The notes under the pieces are model-generated. The model was not told the DNA's origin. It did no database searches and was given only the letters and a program-made list of their open reading frames with translations. From Ascarosepion bandense (taxonomy: Eukaryota > Mollusca > Cephalopoda > Sepiida > Sepiidae): DNA of 64,000 nucleotides. Shown in pieces: positions 56,610 to 64,000 of the stretch. Where the stretch lies: NCBI GenBank assembly GCA_037127315.1, contig JBBBDQ010000309.1:720501-784500 (forward strand), written 5' to 3'. The position numbers and the translations under genes were made by a program. The stretch's first letter is position 1; every line of letters starts with the position of its first letter.

Positions 56610-57420
56610 GTGATCTGGTTACAATGACAATATCCCAATTTTAAGACAGCTGGAAGTAGCCGTCGAAACAGTGAAAAATGGCAAAAAGGGGTAGAATCAA
56701 AATTCCTGCAGAACTGTTCAAGAATGGAAGAAGGTCAGTGATCAATAATCATCTGCAATAAGATCTAGTAACCTGGTTTTAAATGACCAACACTCCCTAA
56801 GAAAGGCAAATTGCAACTATGCCATAATTATTGAATAAGTCTCATCAGTCATGCAAATGAAGTTATGCTAAAAGTCATCCTGAACAGATGGAAGAACAAA
56901 TTGGATCAGGCACAAATGGAGAATAATGAAGCTAATTTTTAACCTCTATATTGTGTAAAAAATACAGTCAGTACCAGCGAGACATATTCCTTGTATTTCA
57001 AAAAGGTGTTTGACCATGTGTAGCATGAGGCACTGTGGACTACTATGAAAAAATATAATATTTACCATAAGTTGATCAAAACAACTTTTACAGCTATACC
57101 AACAGGCCATGGTTTCTTGACCAGGGAAAAGAGGGGAGAATGGTTCTGCACATCAGTCAGCATGTAGCAAGGATATCAACTGTCTCCTACACTTTTCAAT
57201 ATCTTCCTGGAAAGAACAATGTTGGATGCTCTTGAAAATAATATCAGTCATTGAGCAGGAAACAATAATGAATGCCAGGTCTGCTGGTGACAAATTGGTT
57301 AATGTTTTGAAGTATCTGAACAAAACATCAAAATATGGCATGGAAATTAATGCCAAGAAAACAAAACAGATTATAAATAGTAAGCAACTCATCAGGACAT
57401 TAATTACAGCCTTTTTTGCC
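56610..57420 (+). pseudogene. RTE-like LINE reverse transcriptase fragment
   Basis: Plus-strand pieces in several frames: SHQSCK, a 'QRDIFLVFQKGV' segment (palm motif A region, about 56965-57010), YYEKI, a 'GRMVLHISQHV' segment followed by 'SYTFQYLP' (where RQGC..SPTLFNIFLE is expected, about 57150-57210), then KLVNVLKYLNKTSKYGMEINAKKTKQI (split over adjacent blocks, 57290-57370). Heavily decayed. Confidence 0.65.
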
Positions 57421-57756
57421 ACTTTCAATATTTTAGTGACTACTTATATTTTTCTTAAAATTAGTATATTGTCATTTGACAATTTTTAGCACTTTGTTAT
57501 GCCAGGGTCTGTCATGGGGCCAATTATGGCAACTGACTTTTAAGAAGAAGTGGAGTGATGCCAGAAAGACAAAGATGACAAAAATAAGATGTAAGGTGAA
57601 AAAGTTGCCTTAGTCTGGCAAGTTTTATTTGTATTGTTTTACAGTTCAAAATGAATTCTTGGGCTTCTGTGAGACTGTTGTTTATTGAGCAGTTGTTCCT
57701 TTGAGTAAATTAATATAATTTTGTGAGTGATTAAGTAAATATATTAATTGTATGAG
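57421..57756. other. Intergenic, no recognised genes
   Basis: Nothing recognised. Confidence 0.4.
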
Positions 57757-58011
57757 TGTTATGGGGACTTACCCATATGACACATGAACTCATTCAAACT
57801 GTATATAAGTAAGATAGGCAGAGAGAGTGAAAGTGGAATCTATTCCAGCAGATAACACTGACAGCCAGACTTACAGTCACACTAATTATCTCTCATTGGT
57901 ATATGTTTGTACTACTGCCTTTGTAATATATTTGTTTAACACTATTCCACCTTTGTGCCTTTATTTCTGGCTTCAACAGGACCACAACAACTCGATGACA
58001 AGGTCACAACA
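57757..58011 (+). repeat. Possible solo LTR
   Basis: It starts TGTTATGGGGACTTACC and has a TATA-like CTGTATATAAGTAAG (about 57799). It ends ...GGTCACAACA at 58011, or ...CTTCAACA at 57978. Flanks ATGAG and GTGAG agree at four of five bases. This is only a suggestion. Confidence 0.3.
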
Positions 58012-58061
58012 GTGAGGGAATGAGTGTGTTACAACTTTGGTGTGTGTTAAGAGTTCTTCTT

Positions 58062-59830
58062 CTATGTGCCTTGTCCCTTCAGGACGTAGGTGATCATGGC
58101 TTTCCACATCTCCCTATCCCTGGTGGCTCTCAGCATGCTTTCCCCTATTACACTGTGCAACCCCTGTTCCACCATCCATCCACACAGGCCAGTCAAGTAT
58201 GTTACATGCTGTTTTCTCCTGTTTCTCTTTCCCTCTATCTGGCTTGTTAGTATCAGGTTCTCCAAGCACTCCTTCCTCATTGCATGTCCCAGAAACCTCA
58301 GCTGTCTCTCCCTGATGTTCAATATTAATTTCCATTTTGTTTCCATCCTTTCCAAAACCTCATCATTGCTCACATGCTTGGTCGATGATATCCGCAGCAT
58401 CCTTCTGTAGAACCACATTTCAGTTGCCTCAAGTTTTTCCTTCACCTTCAATGATATTGTTTAGCATTCACTGCTATATTGACATCACATAGCAATCCAT
58501 TACTCTCTTCTTTGTTTCTAGTGAAATATTCCTGTCTCTTAATACTCTACTCAGCTTCTGGAATATGTCCTTTGCCATGACAATTCACCTTTAGATTTCT
58601 GTATTGCACCTTCCGTCTTCTATTAGAACACTTCTCAGGTATTTAAATTTTTGTACCTGCTTGATTTTAGTATCCCCCACCTGTATTTGGCATTTTGGGT
58701 TGCTCTTTTTGCTGATGACCATGCATTCGGTTTACTCGCAGTTTATTTGTAGTCCTTTCTTGTCACTCTCTTTCGCTACCTTCTATAGGAGGTCTTGTAG
58801 TTTCTTTTCTGTGTCTGCTATCAGCACTGTATCATCCACGTACCTTATGTTGTTTAAATTGTGACTTCTGATGACAAATCCTGGCATAACATCTAGAGTC
58901 CTCAGAATAGTTTCACTGTACAAGTTGAAGAAACCCGGTGAAAAGACACATCCTTGTCTTATGCCCCTTTCTATCTTTGTATATCTGCTGAATTTGTTTC
59001 CTGTCCATATGCAGGTGGTTTGCTGCCAGTAGAAATTCTTGATTACTCTTATGTCTTTCTCAAATATGTCGAGGTTGCTGAGCACCTCCATCAATTCTTT
59101 GTGATGTATTTTTGTTGAATGCCTTTGCATAATTGATAAAACATAGGTACAAGTCCTTCTTCATTTGTATTGCCCTTTCAGAGAGCATCCTAATTATAAA
59201 TAAGGTGTTCCTTGTTCCAGTGTCTCAGATGAACTTGCACTGTTATTGTTCTATCTCTGGCCTGATTCTGCTTCTCAATCAGTTTTGTAATGTGGCTCAT
59301 TAGGCTGATTGTCCAGTGGAGTTTGCACTCGTTTGCACCTGGCTTCTTAGGCAGGGCTATGAAAATTGACTTGCTTAGGTCAACTGGTATTACACCACTG
59401 TTATAAATTTAATTTATTATTTCTGCAATTTTCTCTAGGCTAAATTCTTCAAGGGCTACCAGCAACTCTATTACAATGCTGTCTGGACCAGCTGCTTTGT
59501 TTTTATTCAGTTTGGCCATTGCAGATTCCACTTTGAATTTTAATATTTCTGGTCCGTCCTCATCTTTGTGTATTATTGGTTGCTCTCTCTTATCATGGAA
59601 GAGATCTTTTATATATTCTTCCCATTGCTGGAGTATTTCCTTTTTCTCCAATATGATCATTTCATCCTTGGATTTTATACATCCTGTTGAGGAGTAGGTT
59701 TTTTGTCCTGTCAGTTCTCTTAATTCTTTATGCATTTCTCCTTTATTAGTCTTGCTCAATCTCTTCACTTCTGCACAAGTGTTACTTGGCAAAATTCAAC
59801 AGTTCATAGTTGCGTGGATTTCTGTGGCAC
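58062..59830 (-). pseudogene. RTE-like LINE, RT and C-terminal region
   Basis: Minus-strand order: a linker (RELTGQKTYSSTGCIKSKD; KNKAAGPDSIVIELL, RT motif 1; 59792-59409), palm and fingers (TCIWTGNKFSRYTKIERGIRQGCVFSPGFFNLY split over 59130-58980, then NIRYVDDTVLIADTEKKLQ, a YxDD site at about 58840), and a C-terminal region (ATEMWFYRRMLRISSTKHVS, RERQLRFLGHAMRKE; 58451-58062). The part between 58500 and 58780 is in broken frames. It is in the opposite orientation to the fragment at 56.6-57.4 kb, which is a different lineage by its wording. Confidence 0.8.
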
Positions 59831-60106
59831 TCAGTTGATGTTCAAATTCTTACTGAGGATTTAGTCATAGGTCTCCCTCTTTTATACTAGTGAGGTAGAT
59901 TGGTTGAAATTTTTAATGCAATATGAATCTAAGCATGTTCTCTGACATGTTCTCACGTGCTTTTGATTTATTAACCAATCCAGCATCTATGCTAAAAAAT
60001 ATGAGTTATCATTCTGAAGTAAGTTTTGTACTAATGTAAACTTTTTTATCTGAACTCATGGCAAGTATGATATATAAATTGTTGTAACTGCTTTTTTAAT
60101 TAAACT

Positions 60107-62240
60107 TTGCAAGGTGGATTCCACAAATGCCTAGAAAATGCTCTAAATAATTTATGCTGTCTAACTGAATATGTCTCCACATCAACATATAAGCTTTTAT
60201 CAGATTGCACCAGTTTTGAAGCAACTATCACTGTCCTGGACAAATTCTTCATTAAAAAATCATTTTCCTTCAACATCTTGCTGCAAGCTGATAACCATAG
60301 AATATCAATGAATTTCTCCAATAATTACAGAGACTTAGCAAAAACTGGGAATGCTACTGCAGAACAATATAATCAATAATTGTTTCAAGACAAATTTATA
60401 AATGAAATTTTGACTCAAACTTAATAGAAAATGAGGCACTAACACTTAACCTGGCCTACAGTGCTGCTAGAGTACTTGAATATGCTTGTCGTGAACAAAA
60501 CAAGATCTACATTTAAAATTCAAATGCTAAACACTAACTCATTGATTCTGTTAGAAAAAAACAAATTTACTCGAATTACAAACTTTGCTTAGCACAGACG
60601 CAAAAGTGAATCCAAACAAAACTTGTGAAATTTCGCACCTCAATGCAAAATGCTTTTCGGCCAATAGAAAACTAGGAAACATCTAAATACAAAATTCAAA
60701 TAATCTTCAATTATCAGAAACAAATTAGTTTACAGACCCTTTTTGCGATCTGATGCAAAGTGTGTTGTTCAATGGAAAGGCTAGAATCATATTTGGGAGT
60801 GAATTCCCAAATTACCTTTTTGAGCCCCACAAACAAAATAAGAGACAGGACAAGTCAACTGTCACCAGAGAGAACAATATGAGTGTAACTAACACATTCC
60901 TCGACAAACATCAAGTAATCATTATTATTGTTATCTCTATCTTTTCCCCTCACCTCTTTATTCTCATGGTTCACCTGTCTGCCTTTTCTTATACTTGATA
61001 ACCAGATGGAACCTTTTAAGACTGAGCAAATACTTCAAAGACATTTCTACTCTACTATAACACTCATACATATATACATACATACATTCCTGCCTATGTG
61101 CACATAAACTCATTCTTGCAAGGACTACTACGAACATTTTAACAAACTTGTATCAACCAAAATACATTACTTCTATTTGTAAAAACCTTAATATGTATAT
61201 AAATTGTTGTTTCAATTTACAATATGATTTTCTTGTTTTGTACCCCTCTTATAGTGGGCTATCTAACTAACAAGGCCAAATCAAATCAAACTAATCTGTT
61301 TCAGCACACATACACTTCATTACAATGGATAACACACTATATGCTTGAAGTAATTCCAAACACTACAAGAAGATATCTGTACAGGTCAGTGCTGCTATGC
61401 ACTTGGAGGATAGCAATTCAAACCTCAACTCTAATCATGTAAGTGCTAACTGAAGAAACAAAGGAACAGTGCTGGTTTTGTGATCATGAGTTGTATCATC
61501 ATTCTAAATATTCTACTTAAAATAGTGAATGTTCTTCCTGTGAAAATGTGGGACACTGGGCAAAACTATATAGGTCCAAACAAAACTGGACAACTGCAGC
61601 TGCTGTAGCTGTGTGGTAACCCATGCATGGTTCTGATTGTCTCCCATTGTCTATCATCTATGGTTTCTAAGCAGAACTACCAGAAAATCTATGTGGCAAT
61701 ATACTTCTTGGTCTGGACTTCCAAAAACAGCATACCACTGTAATTTTTTACATGGGATGGAACCAGAATTAAAAATGAAACAAAGATTTGGCAGCTTCAA
61801 GTTTGGAGGTGCCATATCTGTTTCCTGATCTTAAACAAGCATAACCAATTGCAACAAAATGCCATGCACAAAACAGGGTAAATACAATTTATTGCTCAAG
61901 AAATAGTAGTATTTAAAAGAAGGAGCTTAACCCTTATAAAATGCATGTGTGTAGATTATACTAACATACTGAATTTGATGCATACCCACCCCCAAAAATT
62001 GAAACACTTGTAAACAAACTTGGGTTTTTTTCCACCTCCAACTTGAAGTGTGTATATTACCAGTTGCCATAACATAAAGATGACAAATAATTTACAACAT
62101 TTGAAGCTAACGGACCCCTTTACCAATATACTCAAATTTTATTTGGAATAACTAATGCGATAGCATCATTTCAACATGTTATTGATAAATTTGTTAAGGA
62201 GAAAACTACCTTTTATCAGAAACTATCTCATATGTTTGCT
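60107..62240 (+). mobile_element. Decayed Ty3/gypsy element (gag to RT) with an inserted LTR-like block
   Basis: Gag core at 60130-60370 (YKLLSDCTSFEATITVLDKFF), a probable inserted LTR-like sequence at about 60549-61330, zinc-binding residues (CWFCDHE..., CSSCENVGHWAK; 61470-61565), a protease C-terminal block (GNILLGLDFQKQHT; about 61690-61740) and an RT palm fragment (YYQLP, FEANGPLYQYTQILFGITNA; 62050-62165). All in shifting frames with many stops. The insert resembles the LTR-like family elsewhere in the window (GTGAAATTT, GGCCAATAGAAAAC). Confidence 0.7.
60549..61330 (+). repeat. LTR-like insert within gypsy gag
   Basis: The non-coding block separates the Gag core from its zinc knuckles. 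It starts near TGTTAGAAAAAAAC and carries GTGAAATTTCGCACC and GGCCAATAGAAAAC, similar in layout to 17830-18015 reversed, and ACTACTACGAACATTTT similar to 33040-33055. The right edge is uncertain. Confidence 0.4.
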
Positions 62241-62352
62241 ATTGGGGCATGTGGGGGCTTCCTTACTTTGCTCAATCCAGCAGTAGCAGCTGTAAATGGA
62301 ATATGTTTCATTAATTTTTATCTGAGGATGTTTATGAATAAAAGATAACACA

Positions 62353-62467
62353 ATGAACACATCTGTATTATATCATGGTCGTTTATTTAGGGGCCTGGAA
62401 CCCACGACAGCGGAGACGGTCCTTCACTCAAAATGGTGAAGACCCTATTTCAGTCCCTCGTGCAACA
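62353..62467 (-). repeat. 3' LTR (at least its start) of the next gypsy element
   Basis: On the minus strand TGTTGCACGAGGGACTG follows a purine tract AGAAAAGAGAAGA. It contains an AATAAA signal at about 62385 and may end ...GATGTGTTCA at 62353. The end is uncertain. Confidence 0.5.
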
Positions 62468-62622
62468 TCTTCTCTTTTCTGAACAAAAAAAAATAAAACA
62501 CAAAAAACAAAAATAATAAATCAAAACATTCACCACACTGTCCTAGTGACCTAGGCATTCATCGGGCTGACTACCTTCTTACCTAACAGGGATTATTCTA
62601 CCCTTTTCACTTTGGACTCAAA

Positions 62623-64000
62623 TTACGATGTGTAGTCCTTGCATCTAGCAGGACTTCTTATTAGTCTTCCTGACCTTGTCGTCCTCACCCTTTCTGGATT
62701 TGATTTTGTTGGGGATAGTGTCTGGCTCACCCCTTCTTTTCTATCACTTTCCTGTCGAGGTGTTTGTGGGTTATAAATGTCTTTTACAACCCCTCCTGCA
62801 TTTACTGGTACCTCACCATACTCCTGGTATGGCTGGTAGATCATTGATGGTAATGGGGGTGATTCTGCTGTTTTCTTCAAGTCCACCCTATTCCGTCGAT
62901 ACAGCTCCCCATCAACTTTCACATGGTATGACCTCTCATCCAGTCTTTGCCACACAATCACTTTTTTCCACTCTTTCTGACCTTTTATGTGTGGTTTCAT
63001 CCGCACCACATCTCCAGGTTGCAATGGTGGAAGTAGTTTTACTTTGTGGTTAAAGTAACGCTCTTGTTTCCTGCCATCCTGCTTCACTGTCTTTTTAAAT
63101 TTTTGGGGTAATTCTGGCTTAAGTAGATCCTCTCTGGTCAGAAGAAGTGTTTTTGTTCTTCTGGACATCAGTTTCTGTGCTGGTAATAAAAGACCTTTAG
63201 CTGGCGTATTCCTGTGATCCGACATTGCTAAGTATAGATCAGCCTTATCTTCCATCGCTTTCCAGAAGAGGTTCTTTGTCATCTTTACTGCAGATTCTAC
63301 TTTTCCATTTGCCTTGCTATTGTAAGGACTGACAGGTGTATGTGTAAAACACCACTATTTTGCAAAGGTGGAAAATTCCTGGCAACTAAACTGAGGTCCA
63401 TTATCAATGACCACCTGATCTGGTATCCCATGTCTTGCAAAATGGTGTTTAAGTTTAGTGATCACTGTCTTTGCTTGAGTACTTGGAAGATGATCAATTT
63501 CCCAGAAGTTGCTCATGTAATCAACTGTGCAGAGATAGTCCCTATCTGCAAACCTAAAGAGATCTACCCCCACTTTTGGCCAGGGTCTCTCAGGAATTTC
63601 ATGGACCATCAGGGGTTCTGCAGGATTAGCCACTTCGAATTTTCTACATGTGGAACATTTTGACACATAATCTCTGATGTCACTATTCATGTTTGGCCAG
63701 TACAAGCATTCTCTTGCTCTTCTGCAATATCCTTCGACCCTTAGGTGTGTAGAATGTAACTTTTCTTTCAACACGGTCTGCTAGGTCATCGGGACTACTA
63801 CTCGATTTCCTCTGAAAATTAGCCCGTCTTGTACGGTCATTTCATTCCGCATGCTAAAATATGGTCTTACCTCTGGGTCAAGATTTGCCTTGTCTTCTGG
63901 CCATCCTTCGACAATTACCTGCTGCAACTGCTGCATGCATCTGTCTTCCTTCATGGCGGAGCGTAATTCGAGCAGCCTTCTCTCTGTCACCAGAATATAT
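62623..64000 (-). pseudogene. Ty3/gypsy integrase and pol 3' end (K02A2.6-like)
   Basis: One minus-strand frame from the right edge to 62623 is interrupted only by stop codons at 63781-63783 and 63355-63357. Order: the pre-integrase linker (VQDGLIFRGNRVVVP), the HHCC domain (HSTHLRVEGYCRRA ... CSTCRKFE), the first catalytic aspartate (GVDLFRFADRDYL), the second (VIDNGPQFSCQEF), the glutamate block (PYNSKANGKVESAV, just past the second stop) and a C-terminal domain (LQPGDVVRMKPH, DERSYHVKVDGELYRRNRV). Few lesions suggest it is younger than its neighbours. The 5' part lies beyond the window. Confidence 0.9.

Noticed and set aside
59476..59697. Plus-strand frame of 73 codons
   Set aside because: It is antisense to the LINE RT on the minus strand.

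Overview
The window is AT-rich, repeat-dense eukaryotic DNA. It looks like a mollusc, most likely a cephalopod (octopus type). The reasons are a single conserved animal gene (COQ8A/ADCK3 type) in a sea of degraded retroelements, tRNA-derived SINEs, CsRn1-like and K02A2.6-like Ty3/gypsy elements, Tx1-like and RTE-like LINEs, and a recurring 'GGCACAAGGCC' motif that I associate from memory with cephalopod repeats. The species is an inference, not something I could test. There are no operons, CRISPR arrays, rRNA genes or genuine tRNA genes.

Layout. 1-6.2 kb: the 3' end of a gypsy element, two copies of an A-tailed SINE-like repeat, LTR-like repeats, a possible long LTR on the minus strand, and a clean solo LTR with target-site duplication (TSD). 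6.3-6.6 kb: a tRNA-derived SINE. 8.0-9.8 kb: an internally deleted gypsy element on the minus strand with a 5-bp TSD. 11.0-15.6 kb: an older CsRn1-like gypsy element whose reverse transcriptase core is deleted. 16.2-19.0 kb: LTR-like fragments and a tRNA-Arg-like SINE. 20.0-25.7 kb: a young CsRn1-like gypsy element with LTRs that differ at only three sites and a triplicated primer-binding-site region. 25.7-26.8 kb: the C-terminus of a LINE with a zinc knuckle and a PD-(D/E)XK endonuclease. 27.0-29.8 kb: LTR-like sequence with tandem repeats. 31.2-36 kb: candidate non-coding or 5' exons on the strand of COQ8A, plus more LTR-like pieces. 37.8-42.8 kb: a Tx1-like LINE. 43.8-46.8 kb: a SINE, a rearranged gypsy fragment and a Jockey/CR1-like RT fragment. 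48.3-50.3 kb: the COQ8A-like gene, intact and without introns in its coding sequence. 51.0-52.6 kb: a complete but dead pogo/Tigger-like DNA transposon with TIRs and TA target duplication. 56.6-59.8 kb: two RTE-like LINE fragments on opposite strands. 60.1-64.0 kb: a degraded gypsy element (gag, zinc knuckle, protease, RT) next to a younger minus-strand gypsy integrase that runs off the window.

Only COQ8A looks like a functioning host gene: an atypical mitochondrial kinase-like protein needed for coenzyme Q synthesis. Everything else recognisable is mobile-element sequence, much of it nested, and most of it broken. The most informative observations are the intron-free COQ8A coding region with a splice acceptor just upstream, the triplicated LTR/PBS junction, and the solo LTR whose empty site can be read from a related repeat copy elsewhere in the window. 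I saw no convincing previously undescribed biological system.
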